DNA of 64,000 bases from Gp6-AA40 sp963818645 (lineage in GTDB: Bacteria > Acidobacteriota > Vicinamibacteria > Vicinamibacterales > UBA2999): NCBI GenBank assembly GCA_963818645.1, contig CAWFTF010000009.1, positions 1-64,000 of the forward strand, in the 5' to 3' direction. Positions 26,322 through 35,105 of the stretch are shown here, in pieces. How positions within the stretch are numbered: the first letter of the stretch is position 1; every line of letters begins with the position of its first letter. The translations under genes were made by a program, and so were the position numbers. The notes under the pieces are model-generated. The model ran no database searches, was not told the origin of the DNA, and saw nothing but the letters and a program-made list of their open reading frames with translations.

Positions 26322-27176
26322 TTGGTGACTAGAAGACTGTGGATCGCCGGAGTGTTTGCCATTCTCATGGCCGTGACGTCCACGCTGGGCGCGCAGTGGC
26401 CTTCATACCCAACGCCGGGCGTTCCGCGCACCGCCGACGGCAAGCCGAACCTTGAAGCGCCGACGCCTCGGACCGCGGATGGCAAGGTTGATTTCTCGGG
26501 AATCTGGATGCGTGCCGGAGGCGGGGGAGGAGGACGCGGGCGCGGCGACGGAGCACCGCCGCCGCCGACCACGACGCCGGATGGAACTCCGCTCTCGACT
26601 TTCGGTGAAGTCGCCGGCCGCGGATATCCGTTGCCGATGACGCCATGGGCCGCCGAGCTCAAGAAGAAGCGCATGGCGGACAACAGCAAGGACAACCCGG
26701 ACGTGTGGTGCCTGCCGATCGGCCTGATGCAGTACCACAATCATCCGCAGCCGCGTCAGATCGTGCAGACGAAGAACCTGATGCTGATCACGTACGAGTC
26801 GAACTACGGGCTGCGCTACATCTACATGGACGGCCGGCCGGCGCCCGGCAACGATCCGACGCCGTGGTGGTTCGGCTACTCGCGTGGCTGGTTCGAAGGC
26901 GACACGCTCGTCGTCGAGACGACCAACTTCCTTGGCGACGAGCGCGCCGGCTGGCTCGACGTCAATGGCAGTCCGTATAGCGAGGCGCTCAAGATGACCG
27001 AGCGCTTCCGTCGTCCCAATTTCGGCACGCTGGAGATCGATGTGACCATCGAGGATGCGAAGGCGTATACGAAGCCGTTCACGGTGCGCGTGAACCAGCG
27101 CATCATGGTGGACCAGGAGATGATCGAGTTCGTCTGCAACGAGAACGAGAAGTCCACGGACCACCTCGCGAAATAG
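26322..27176 (+). CDS. Secreted protein of an Acidobacteriota-expanded family, function unknown
   Basis: A 284-residue exported protein; TTG 26322 or GTG 26325 starts it, behind AGGAG at 26309. Signal peptide LWIAGVFAILMAVTSTLGAQ. The mature sequence opens with repeated PRTADGKPNLEAP/PRTADGKVDFSGIW, the 'GxPDLxGxW' type opening seen in many Acidobacteriota secreted proteins, a Gly/Arg-rich run, then LPIGLMQYHNHPQPRQIVQT, LRYIYMDGRPAP, WWFGYSRGWFEGDTLVVETTNF and MTERFRRPNFGTLEIDVTIED. It shares the last block type with the protein at 17909-18811. No enzyme motif recognised. Confidence 0.75.
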   Translation: MVTRRLWIAGVFAILMAVTSTLGAQWPSYPTPGVPRTADGKPNLEAPTPRTADGKVDFSGIWMRAGGGGGGRGRGDGAPPPPTTTPDGTPLSTFGEVAGRGYPLPMTPWAAELKKKRMADNSKDNPDVWCLPIGLMQYHNHPQPRQIVQTKNLMLITYESNYGLRYIYMDGRPAPGNDPTPWWFGYSRGWFEGDTLVVETTNFLGDERAGWLDVNGSPYSEALKMTERFRRPNFGTLEIDVTIEDAKAYTKPFTVRVNQRIMVDQEMIEFVCNENEKSTDHLAK

Positions 27177-27205
27177 CGAGAGCACGTAGCTGGGTACTGG
27201 CAAGC

Positions 27206-27251
27206 CTCGCGCAAGGCCACCCTCGATCCGATGGTGGCGTTGCGCTGCGAG
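27206..27251. terminator. Imperfect inverted repeat between convergent genes
   Basis: CTCGC-GCAA-GGCCACC (27206-27221) is nearly complementary to GGTGGCGTTGC-GCTGCGAG (27233-27251) with one bulge, leaving an 11-base loop. It sits between two converging stop codons (27176 and 27262), the position of a bidirectional terminator. There is no clear T-tract. Confidence 0.4.
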
Positions 27252-27261
27252 TAGGCGCCGC

Positions 27262-28431
27262 TTACTCTTCTCGAGGATTGAGCGCGTCGCGCAGTTTGTC
27301 GGCGAGCGATCCGAACGTGTCGGATGAGGCGTCGGTGTCCACACGTTCGGTGTACTCCCGAACCTCGTCGGCCTCGCGCAGCTTCTGAACCGCCGTCGCA
27401 CTGAGACGGATCCGGCGAGTGGCAGCGTCCACCTCGAGGACGACGACGTCGAGGCTGGTGCCGGCAGGAAACCCTTTCTTGACGTCGCCGCCTCGCGCGA
27501 TTCCCGTCTCGCTCAACGGGATCAGCCCTTCCACTCCCGGCTCGAGCTCGACGAAGACGCCGAAGTCGGCGACGCGCGTCACAAGACCTTTGTACCCGCG
27601 GCCGACCGCGTAAGTATCGGGCGCCTTCGACCACGGATCGTCCATGAGCTGTTTCAGGCCGAGCGAGATCTTGTCCTTGTCCAGGCGCAGGACCTTGACG
27701 GTGATCTGGTCGCCCGGCTTGACGACCTGCGCCGTGTCCGACACGCGCGCCCACGCCATCTCGGACACGTGAAGGAGTCCCTGGATGCCGCCGCCGAGAT
27801 CGACGAACGCGCCGAACTCGCGCACCGACGCCACGCGCCCGGTGAGCACTGCGCCCTCGACGATCGACTTGCGGACTTCGGCGGCTGTCGCGCGCTGTTG
27901 CTCTTCGAGCAGCGCACGTCTCGAGACGACGAAGTTGCGGTTGTCCTTGTACTCGATGATGCGGAACTGGTAGACGCGCCCCTCGTGCGATGCGGGATCG
28001 GTGTTGGGGATGATGTCGATCTGCGAGAAGGGACAGAAGGCACGCTGGCGTGCAATGCGCACGTCGTATCCGCCCTTGCCCGCTTTTTCGACCTTGCCTT
28101 CGACCGGAAGTCCGGCGCGGAACGCGCTCTCGAGCTGTTGCGATGTGGCTGCACCGCGGGCGAGCCTGCGGGAGAGCTTCAGCCCTCCCGCGGTTGACAG
28201 AACGACCGCCTGAATGCGGTCGCCCACGGCGACCTCGATGTCGCCCTCGTCATCTTTCAGCTCGGCAACGTCGATCTCCGCCTCGCTCTTGCCTCCGACA
28301 TCGATGAGCGCGACCTCCGCGCCGATCGTCACGATCGTGCCTTCGATGGTCTGACCCTTCTCGAAGCGCTTCGCTTGCGTTGACGCCTCGAACAGCTTCT
28401 CGAAGTCTTCTTCTTCCTCAGGCTCGCTCAC
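27262..28431 (-). CDS. S1 RNA-binding domain protein (short ribosomal protein S1-like)
   Basis: About 389 residues with four S1 domains. GTG 28431 begins VSEPEEEEDFEKLFEAS, an acidic N-terminus usual for S1 proteins; the frame stays open far upstream, but that part is antisense-free overlap with the next gene and has no homology. S1 units start at KGQTIEGTIVTIGAEVALID, LPVEGKVEKAGKGGYDVRI, GAVLTGRVASVREFGAFVD and GRGYKGLVTRVADFGVFVE. The third and fourth units carry the canonical FGxFVxL and GL(L/I)xxSE signatures. It should bind single-stranded RNA on the ribosome. With four domains it is shorter than the six-domain Escherichia coli S1. Confidence 0.9.
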   Translation of the reverse strand: MSEPEEEEDFEKLFEASTQAKRFEKGQTIEGTIVTIGAEVALIDVGGKSEAEIDVAELKDDEGDIEVAVGDRIQAVVLSTAGGLKLSRRLARGAATSQQLESAFRAGLPVEGKVEKAGKGGYDVRIARQRAFCPFSQIDIIPNTDPASHEGRVYQFRIIEYKDNRNFVVSRRALLEEQQRATAAEVRKSIVEGAVLTGRVASVREFGAFVDLGGGIQGLLHVSEMAWARVSDTAQVVKPGDQITVKVLRLDKDKISLGLKQLMDDPWSKAPDTYAVGRGYKGLVTRVADFGVFVELEPGVEGLIPLSETGIARGGDVKKGFPAGTSLDVVVLEVDAATRRIRLSATAVQKLREADEVREYTERVDTDASSDTFGSLADKLRDALNPREE

Positions 28432-28463
28432 GGCATCTTCCCACGATCGGTTGCATGGTCTGT

Positions 28464-29093
28464 TCAGCGCGTTGAAGCCTGGCCCCAGCGCGTATCGATC
28501 GGCTTCGCCGGATCCGCGGTGATGTTGACGACGGCGCAGTGGTGATACGAGTAGTCGCCGTCGGCGTTCTTCGCGTGTTCCGCCATGAACTGGATCACCT
28601 GCAGCAGGCAGTTGACGCAGTTGATGTTCGGGATCTCGATGTCGGCCTCGTTCAGGCCCATCGGCCGCTCGGTGTGCGCGAACAGACCATCGGCCAGGAC
28701 GGGCGCTTCCGGTGAGCTCTGGATCGCCGCCGATACCGACCACGGACCGCGATCGGAGTCGCGGGTCGTCACGACCGGATCGGGCGGGAGCTGTGCCATC
28801 GTCCGCGCCAGCGCCACACGATAGTGACCCGGGTGGAACACCGTTTCCTGGACAAGAAGGTGGAACGTCGATCCACCCGTGAGCTGGGTGACGGCGTTCG
28901 AGGGCGTGCCCGGGTTTGCGGGCGTGTTGCGCGTCGGATTCGCCGACACGCCGCCGCACGGTGCGATCTTCTGCGGATCGCCAAGCCGGTTCTGCACCAG
29001 CGAGGCCGCGGGCGAGACGAGGACAAAATGCGCATCGGCCACGCCCGACAGACTGGCCACGGCCACCACCACGAGCAAGATCCTGCTTCTCAT
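28464..29093 (-). CDS. Polysaccharide-monooxygenase-like secreted protein with predicted N-terminal His (SCE4755-like)
   Basis: About 209 residues. ATG 29093 with GGAGG nearby; signal peptide SRILLVVVAVASLSGVADA predicted to cleave before HFVLVSPAAS, giving a mature protein that begins with His. A free N-terminal His plus a further His forms the copper histidine brace of lytic polysaccharide monooxygenases. Candidate partner His are in VFHPGHYRVAL and DYSYHHCAVVNITAD. Cysteines in KIAPCGG, INCVNCLLQVIQF and YHHC fit disulfides. I recall a family named SCE4755 polysaccharide-monooxygenase-like with this pattern. Substrate unknown. It precedes the S1 gene by 32 bases. Confidence 0.68.
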   Translation of the reverse strand: MRSRILLVVVAVASLSGVADAHFVLVSPAASLVQNRLGDPQKIAPCGGVSANPTRNTPANPGTPSNAVTQLTGGSTFHLLVQETVFHPGHYRVALARTMAQLPPDPVVTTRDSDRGPWSVSAAIQSSPEAPVLADGLFAHTERPMGLNEADIEIPNINCVNCLLQVIQFMAEHAKNADGDYSYHHCAVVNITADPAKPIDTRWGQASTR

Positions 29094-29265
29094 CGGCAAT
29101 CCTCCATGGACGCGCACACGACGTTCCCACCATCATAAGCGCTTGCGGATTCCGGGAAGCATCACTCGATCGACTTTTGTTCTCTCTGTGTGGACGGCGG
29201 TGTTCGTGCTGGCGAGGACTACAGCGCGTTTGATTCAGGGCCAGGAACGACTGACGTGGCGCGAG

Positions 29266-31767
29266 TCAGGGGCGCGTCGTACCGAATACGAATCCAATCG
29301 AGCGCTGAAGCGGATTGTAGAACGTGCCGTAATCAGGTGACGTGATGTTGTTCTGCACGTCGCGCTCGTCTCCCGTGTCGAACAGGTTGTAGATCTTGAG
29401 GCCGGCAGAGAAGCGATATTTCCGGAAACGCCACGGTCGTACGAGTGTGAAGTCCAGGGTGGAGACGGAGGGAAGGCGTCCCGAATGGTTTCGCGGTCCC
29501 TCAAAGTCCTGAAACTCATTCACAGCCGACCAGGGGAACCCAGTACGCCATTCATAGAGCGGCGAGAGAACCCATTGGCCAACCAGGCCGATGCTGCCAC
29601 GAACAATCAGTCGGTTGGGCACGTCGGTCGGACTCAGCGAGTTCTCGTTCGGCCGGATGATCGGATTCCTGAAGTTGCCAAAAAACTGATCGTAGTCGTT
29701 GAGATCACGCGTGCTCTTGGATCTCACGTAGGAGACGCTCAGATCACGGTGCTCGCTGGCGAGAAACCGACCGGTGGTCTCGAGTTCCCAGTACTTCGAC
29801 GCACCCTCCGCGCCGAGGGCCAGCTGGCCGAGACCGGGATCCGGATTAATTGTGTACGCGTGCGATCCGTTGCGGTGAAGATAGGCCGACTTGAAGAAGA
29901 AACGACGGCCAAATCGCTCATCCCACGCAACGGTTTGTACGATGCTCTCGGGTGTTTTCAGCGCACCGTCGATGACATGCGTAAATGTAACGGGCGCACC
30001 GAGCTGCGTCCCGTCTGCCGCAAACCTGGTCACCGTCTGCACGTCGTATTGCGTGAACGCGCCAACAGTCAGCGGTGTGCGCTCCGCAAACTTGCCAAAA
30101 CCTCCGCGCAGGATTCCTCGACCTTCGGGCAACAGGCTCACGGCGACGCCGGCGCGCGGCGAGTAGTTGACGCGCTCGACAACATCATCGCGGTCGGAGC
30201 GAATACCCAGCTCAAGACTCAGTCTGTCGTTCACGCGCCAACGGTCCTGCGCGAAAATCGCGAACTCGCTGCCGACGACCTCTGGGTGGGTCAACGACGG
30301 AGAGTACGTCGTACGTTCGGCAAGTGAACCATCCAGCCGCACGACATCGAGCTGCTGGCTGTAGTGGTCGCCGTCAAACCTGGAACGTTGAAAGTCCAGG
30401 CCGACCTTGAACACATGCTGACCCAGCCAGTGGTCTTTTGAGAACGTCAAGGCCTCGACGAACTGCAAGCTACGAACGTTGCGTTCCTGTCGGTTGAAGA
30501 AATTGCCGCTTTGCCCTTGGGGGGCGTACACCATCGGCTGCTGCCCCTGTGTCTTTTGATCGACTTCGAAGGTGCGCACGGCCACAGTCGATTCGAGGAC
30601 CGAGTACGCGGACAGAATGAGCCGATCAGCCAAACCCGCCGAAAAGCCCGACTGCGTGAATGTCGGTGTCGTTTCCGGCGGTCGAAAGGTCGAGAGCGTC
30701 GCATTGGTGATCTTGCGAGGGAAATAAATGACGCCCCCGGTCAAGGCGTGACGCGGCGACAACACAGCATCGAGCCGGGTGAACGAGTCGAGGCTCTCCA
30801 GACCAAGTTGAGGACTGCCAGGCAGGCTCTTGACCGGTGTCTGAGCGTAGCGATACTGCAGGTACTGACCGAGAAACAGACGATCGCGCTTGAGCGGGCC
30901 CGAGATCGAGAGGCGCGGTTCGAACTTGTTGACGAACGCGAAGCCCTTCCCGAACCCCGGCATCAGATTGCCCGGTTTGAAGATCCAGTCGCTGGTGCCG
31001 CGCTTGGTGCGCACCTGGGTCACGCTCGTCGAGAACCGGCCGTATTCGGCGGCGAAAGGATTCGACAGCACTTCGACCGATTCCACAGCGCCGCTCGGCA
31101 GCTCAAGGTCGAAGTCTCCGGTCGACGGGTCGTTCAGGCTTGCGCTGCTCAATTGAAGCGCCCCGTTGGTCGGTCCCCCGCCTTTGATCCGTAATCGGCC
31201 TTCGGGGCCTCGAATGACGCTTGGAAGGACGGTCACGAGCGACTGGAAATCGTCTCCCGCGAGGGGTTGGATATCCATCTTGGCTCCGCTCAGTACGTCG
31301 CTGACCGCCACCGGTTGCAGGCTCTCGGTTGGCGAGTTGGCCGGGACCACCACCTCCACGCTCTCACGGATGAAGGTCAGACGCATCTCGACGAGCACTT
31401 GTTCGGTCTCGCCGGCACGAACATCGAATGGCGACGACTCGGAGTCTACGAAGCCATCACGAACTGCGCGCACAACATAGCGGCCGCTCGGCACGCCGGG
31501 AAACGTCACCTGGCCGATCGAGTCGCTCGTCGTCTGCCCAACCACGATGTTGCCGTCGACACTTCGTAACGAGACGGTGACCGACGGAACGCGCACCCCC
31601 TCGACTGCCAGAGTCACCACGACCCGGCCTGCGGAAGTCGGCGATGTGGTCGGCGACTGTTGCTGGCCCACTCCCACAAATGGATTGGGACTGATGGGTG
31701 CGCGCAAGGGCCTGGGCGACACGCCACCAGGAGTGCTGAGGCAGATTGTCAGGAGGATAGCGATCAC
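29266..31767 (-). CDS. TonB-dependent outer-membrane receptor with N-terminal carboxypeptidase-regulatory domain
   Basis: An 833-residue protein starting at GTG 31767. After a signal segment, residues 45-130 form a carboxypeptidase-regulatory-like Ig domain (VRVPSVTVSLRSVDG, VTFPGVPSGRYVVRAVRDGF). A plug follows (SVEVLSNPFAAEYGRFSTSVTQVRTKRG near 235-262), then a long beta-barrel with alternating aromatic strands (FAIFAQDRWRVNDRLSLELGIRSDRDDVV near 520) and a C-terminal strand SIGFVFGTTRP. This is the OmpA-related TonB receptor type that is expanded in Acidobacteriota. The substrate is probably a siderophore or oligosaccharide, not determinable. No frameshift. Confidence 0.87.
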   Translation of the reverse strand: MIAILLTICLSTPGGVSPRPLRAPISPNPFVGVGQQQSPTTSPTSAGRVVVTLAVEGVRVPSVTVSLRSVDGNIVVGQTTSDSIGQVTFPGVPSGRYVVRAVRDGFVDSESSPFDVRAGETEQVLVEMRLTFIRESVEVVVPANSPTESLQPVAVSDVLSGAKMDIQPLAGDDFQSLVTVLPSVIRGPEGRLRIKGGGPTNGALQLSSASLNDPSTGDFDLELPSGAVESVEVLSNPFAAEYGRFSTSVTQVRTKRGTSDWIFKPGNLMPGFGKGFAFVNKFEPRLSISGPLKRDRLFLGQYLQYRYAQTPVKSLPGSPQLGLESLDSFTRLDAVLSPRHALTGGVIYFPRKITNATLSTFRPPETTPTFTQSGFSAGLADRLILSAYSVLESTVAVRTFEVDQKTQGQQPMVYAPQGQSGNFFNRQERNVRSLQFVEALTFSKDHWLGQHVFKVGLDFQRSRFDGDHYSQQLDVVRLDGSLAERTTYSPSLTHPEVVGSEFAIFAQDRWRVNDRLSLELGIRSDRDDVVERVNYSPRAGVAVSLLPEGRGILRGGFGKFAERTPLTVGAFTQYDVQTVTRFAADGTQLGAPVTFTHVIDGALKTPESIVQTVAWDERFGRRFFFKSAYLHRNGSHAYTINPDPGLGQLALGAEGASKYWELETTGRFLASEHRDLSVSYVRSKSTRDLNDYDQFFGNFRNPIIRPNENSLSPTDVPNRLIVRGSIGLVGQWVLSPLYEWRTGFPWSAVNEFQDFEGPRNHSGRLPSVSTLDFTLVRPWRFRKYRFSAGLKIYNLFDTGDERDVQNNITSPDYGTFYNPLQRSIGFVFGTTRP

Positions 31768-31852
31768 CGGTTACTTCAGTATCGTATGCTGTGGCGTCCT
31801 GGGAAGAGCAGGCTACAGACGTGAAGATGAACACTTGATGACACGCCACGAG

Positions 31853-32995
31853 TCACGTGTGCCTGGAGAACCGGCCCACCCGAAAGATCATCGCAGCGAC
31901 AATCGCCAAGGGTGCCGCCACGAGGGTCACAAGGACACCCATTCTCATCTCTGAGAGCAGTTGTCCCGGCGGAAAGAGATCCGCACAAAAAAAGAGCCCG
32001 ACACTGAATCCGATCGCCGCAATGAGTCCGCCGACGCTCAGTTCTCTCCAGCCGACTCGATGTGGGAGATGAAATCCGCCAAGCAGAGCGAGACCGACGC
32101 CGACAAAAAGACCGATTGGCTTGCCAACAATCACGGCAATCGGCACACCCCAGGTTCCTGCCTCGAGGGCGCCCATCGACACGCCGGCATTCACGAGCCC
32201 GAAGAAGAACAAGGTGACCTGCGCGGGATACTTCCACCAGATCTCGAACTGACTCAACGCATCTTTCGCGTCGGGACTCGCATCGACGAAAAACCCCGGA
32301 TCGCGCGCGGCGTGAGGGAGGAACGGCATGATCGGAACGAGCGCGAGGGCGGGATGCCAACCGCTCCAGAACAAGCCCAACCAAGAGACGCTCCCGGCTC
32401 CGAGGAGATATGGCCAAAAGCTGCGGACGCGCAACCATCGCAGCCCGGCTGCGATGCAGATCGCTCCCGCCAGGATAGCCATGCCACCGGCGACATGAAC
32501 CTCTCTCAATGGGTTGAACAACGCGAGCGCCAAAAATCCAAGCGCGTCGGCGGCAATTCCCAATAGGAGCAGGAAGGGAATCATCGGATGCGAACGAAAG
32601 ATGACCCGTGCCATGAAATAGGCGAAGGCGAGGTCCGTCGTCAGGGTGACTGGCCAACCGAGGGATAGAACGGGTTCGTCCAGGACCTCAACGACGCGAA
32701 GATAGATCAGTGCCGGAATAACACTCACGCCGAGTGACGCAATCACGGGCAGCATGGCGCGCCGCCACGTGTGCAGCACGCCACCCGGAGCCGTCGCTTC
32801 AACGATCTCCTTGGCTATCAACGCAAAGAAAATCATCATCGCGACGTCGTTCACCGCGAACGAAATCGCATAGGTGAAGGAGTAGTAGCTCTCGGGCGCG
32901 GTGTTGACCCACACCAGGGCGATGAGCGCGCCCAGTGGCAGCAAAAGCAGGTGCTCAACAGCAAACCGCGAAAGACGAGGGATAGTTTTCCGCAC
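31853..32995 (-). CDS. nhaA: NhaA-family Na+/H+ antiporter, divergent active site
   Basis: A 380-residue inner-membrane protein with about 11-12 helices. Helix 2 region FAVNDVAMMIFFALIAKEIVEA, LTTDLAFAYFMAR (D121, counterpart of E. coli D133), and VIVGKPIGLFVGVGL (lysine counterpart of K300) all fit NhaA. At the transport site, where E. coli has the adjacent D163-D164 pair, the sequence is LGIAADALGFLALALF: only one Asp (D150). This single-Asp form is expected to change ion stoichiometry or specificity. ATG 32995. It runs 18 bases after the phosphoesterase stop on the same strand. Confidence 0.85.
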   Translation of the reverse strand: MRKTIPRLSRFAVEHLLLLPLGALIALVWVNTAPESYYSFTYAISFAVNDVAMMIFFALIAKEIVEATAPGGVLHTWRRAMLPVIASLGVSVIPALIYLRVVEVLDEPVLSLGWPVTLTTDLAFAYFMARVIFRSHPMIPFLLLLGIAADALGFLALALFNPLREVHVAGGMAILAGAICIAAGLRWLRVRSFWPYLLGAGSVSWLGLFWSGWHPALALVPIMPFLPHAARDPGFFVDASPDAKDALSQFEIWWKYPAQVTLFFFGLVNAGVSMGALEAGTWGVPIAVIVGKPIGLFVGVGLALLGGFHLPHRVGWRELSVGGLIAAIGFSVGLFFCADLFPPGQLLSEMRMGVLVTLVAAPLAIVAAMIFRVGRFSRHT

Positions 32996-33013
32996 GTGAT
33001 GCCCGCGCCGGTT

Positions 33014-33928
33014 TCAGCGGAGTGCGAATTCTGAGGCGTGCTCCGGTTTCCGCTCAGTTGCGCCGGCGCCTCCCTGTCTCTGAATCACACCTGCGTCGAC
33101 TGTGCTGCCCGTGCGCGAGATGGCCCGGTAGTGCAGTTCATTCCTCAGGACTTCGACCAGCATGAAACTTTGGTCCTCGTCGAAGGCGGCAGCGGTTTGC
33201 TCAGTCGGCTTCATATTGCCTCGTCGAAGTTGTCCCGCCGCTCCGGATACGAAGTAGAAAATCCCTTTCTGAGGCTTCAGTCGCTCGTAGACATGGTCGT
33301 GCCCGGAGAACACGACATTGACGCCGTGCTTGACGAAGATGGGCTCCAGGATCACGCGTAAGTCGACCGAGGAACCATGACGAGCCGCGTTCGAGTACAG
33401 AGGATGATGAAAGTAGCAGATCTTCCAGTCCTCTTTTGCTTCTTGAAGGGCTGCGTCGATCCACGCCACTTGTTTGGCATCCATCTGCGTCGTATCCAGA
33501 ACGAAGAAACGGACGTTCTTGCGCGCGTACGTATAGTAGCGAGCGCCATTCATATTGAAGGGCTTGTACGAGACGTTCTCTGGCCGGTCATGGTTACCGA
33601 GAGAAGCGTGGAAGGTGACGCCTGCCGCCAGCAGTCGGGCGTACGGTTCCTGGAATTTCTTGATGAAGTCAGCCGGCTGCTGGCCACCGTACATATTGTC
33701 CCCGAGCATGATGACGAGCTCGAATGGAAATGTTGCGCGCACCTTATCCATCTGCTGTGCAACCTCGAACTGGGGTCGATCACCGGTGCCGTTGTCGCCA
33801 ATGGCGGCAAACTTCAGCGAATCCGCTCTATTGGGAAGTGGAGGCGAAGGCTGTCCAGAAGTCGCCGCAGAGGCAAATGCCGCGACAAAAAGGATGGCAA
33901 CGAGGGACCGGCCCTTCACAGTGCTCAT
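33014..33928 (-). CDS. Secreted metallophosphoesterase (purple acid phosphatase-like)
   Basis: A 304-residue calcineurin-like phosphoesterase with signal peptide (LVAILFVAAFASAATSG). The metal-binding blocks are all present: IGDNGTGD near 43 (Asp), LGDNMYGG near 74 (GDxxY), LGNHDRPEN near 109 (GNHD), YFHHPLYSN near 171 (His) and FSGHDHVYER near 208 (GHxH). The GHDHVYER form is that of purple acid phosphatases. ATG 33928 overlaps the stop of the upstream propeller gene (ATGA), so the pair is one operon, probably controlled from the 34927-35105 region. Confidence 0.9.
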   Translation of the reverse strand: MSTVKGRSLVAILFVAAFASAATSGQPSPPLPNRADSLKFAAIGDNGTGDRPQFEVAQQMDKVRATFPFELVIMLGDNMYGGQQPADFIKKFQEPYARLLAAGVTFHASLGNHDRPENVSYKPFNMNGARYYTYARKNVRFFVLDTTQMDAKQVAWIDAALQEAKEDWKICYFHHPLYSNAARHGSSVDLRVILEPIFVKHGVNVVFSGHDHVYERLKPQKGIFYFVSGAAGQLRRGNMKPTEQTAAAFDEDQSFMLVEVLRNELHYRAISRTGSTVDAGVIQRQGGAGATERKPEHASEFALR

Positions 33929-34926
33929 TTCTCGGCGAGCACGAGGACCCTCATCGTGTCAGTCACGATCCCGGCGCGGCCGTTCGGGCCAGGCGTGGTC
34001 ATCGCCACAGGCACGTAGACACGATGCGTGGACGGATCGAGCCACATCGTCCGGCCCGTCGGCTGAGTCTTCGCCGTTTGAACCACGGTGAACTTGTTCG
34101 GCGCGTCCTCGTGCGCAATCGTCAGGACACCAGTGCCGCTCGAGGCGAAGGCCAATCCGGTTGCGGGGTCGAATCCGTTGCCGTCGACGCGACCGGCAAT
34201 CGGGAAACTGGTCACCGTCTTACCCGACGTGCTGTCGATCACCGCCATTTTCTCGTCGCACGCGCTCAGCAGGAGGTGATTCCTGGCGTCGAACGCCAGC
34301 CCCGTCGGTCCTTCGCAGTCCGCGATCGGCCAGGTGGTCACCATCGTGTGCTTCACGGTGTCGACGACGGCGATCGTGCCCTTGTCTTCCACGTTCACGT
34401 ACACACGATTCACGGTCGGATCCTCGACTGCTTCTTCGAGCTCGCCTCCGACCTCAATCGTCGCGATGACCTTGGCGCTCATGGGATCGAAGACCGTAAT
34501 CGACCCGCCCGTATGATTGAATGTCCAGACTTCCTTTCGGCTCCGGAGATACCGGATGCTGTCCGGATTGGCGCCGGTCGGTACTGTGCCGAGTGGCTTC
34601 AGTGTTTTCAAATCGACGATCGTCGACGAATTTCCGCGGCCGTTGCTCGTGAACCCGCGCCCGAGCTCGGACGCCAGCGCGAATCCGTGCACGCCGGGTG
34701 TGTCGGGAATTTCGCCCACGACTTTGCCGGTATCGACGTCGGCGACGACGACTTTAGTGGCGTGCGACACGTACAGCCTATGGGCGTCGGCATCGAGGAT
34801 CAGATAGTCCCATCCGCCTTCACCTCCAATTTTGATTTCATTCACAACCTGATAGTTGGGATCAGCCGCGTACAGGACGATGGCAGCAGCGGCGAGATAT
34901 CCGGCAAGAGCTATCAGCTTCCGCAT
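33925..34926 (-). CDS. YVTN/YncE-type secreted beta-propeller
   Basis: A 333-residue exported protein with signal segment LIALAGYLAAAAIVLYAADP. It contains seven-bladed propeller repeats of the YVTN type: RLYVSHATKVVVADVDTGKVVGEIPDTPGVHGFAL cut at blade boundaries, STIVDLKTLKPLGTVPTGANPDSIRY, VTVFDPMSAKVIATIEVGG-like and GTIAVVDTVKHTMVTTWPI. Such proteins bind surfaces, cell wall or redox partners; no catalytic motif is visible. It is the first gene of a two-gene operon with the phosphoesterase. ATG 34926. Confidence 0.82.
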   Translation of the reverse strand: MRKLIALAGYLAAAAIVLYAADPNYQVVNEIKIGGEGGWDYLILDADAHRLYVSHATKVVVADVDTGKVVGEIPDTPGVHGFALASELGRGFTSNGRGNSSTIVDLKTLKPLGTVPTGANPDSIRYLRSRKEVWTFNHTGGSITVFDPMSAKVIATIEVGGELEEAVEDPTVNRVYVNVEDKGTIAVVDTVKHTMVTTWPIADCEGPTGLAFDARNHLLLSACDEKMAVIDSTSGKTVTSFPIAGRVDGNGFDPATGLAFASSGTGVLTIAHEDAPNKFTVVQTAKTQPTGRTMWLDPSTHRVYVPVAMTTPGPNGRAGIVTDTMRVLVLAEK

Positions 34927-35010
34927 ATGACCTTCCTTCCAGAATCAGCCTCATCGCGGGCGAGATGGTCCCATTGCGCGTGAATCATGCGGTACCGCTC
35001 ATGACCTCAC

Positions 35011-35093
35011 GATGACATGGCCACCTCCTCTCAAATCGGGCCCGCTCGTATTTAGCGCGCTGGATGCGCCCGCCCTGTCATCGTCCAGTCATC
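35011..35093. promoter_or_regulatory. Candidate response-regulator box: three GATGAC words upstream of the propeller-phosphoesterase operon
   Basis: GATGAC at 35011-35016 (plus strand) and, as GTCATC, at 35077-35082 and 35088-35093. The last two are direct repeats with an 11-base step, one helical turn, as OmpR/PhoB-type regulators often bind. The same word forms the palindrome upstream of the two-component genes. Confidence 0.4.
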
Positions 35094-35105
35094 TTCACGC
35101 TGAGA

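Noticed and set aside
28432..29136. N-terminal extension of the S1 protein by about 235 codons
   Set aside because: The extension overlaps the secreted monooxygenase-like gene in another frame on the same strand and has no homology; GTG 28431 begins the normal acidic S1 N-terminus.
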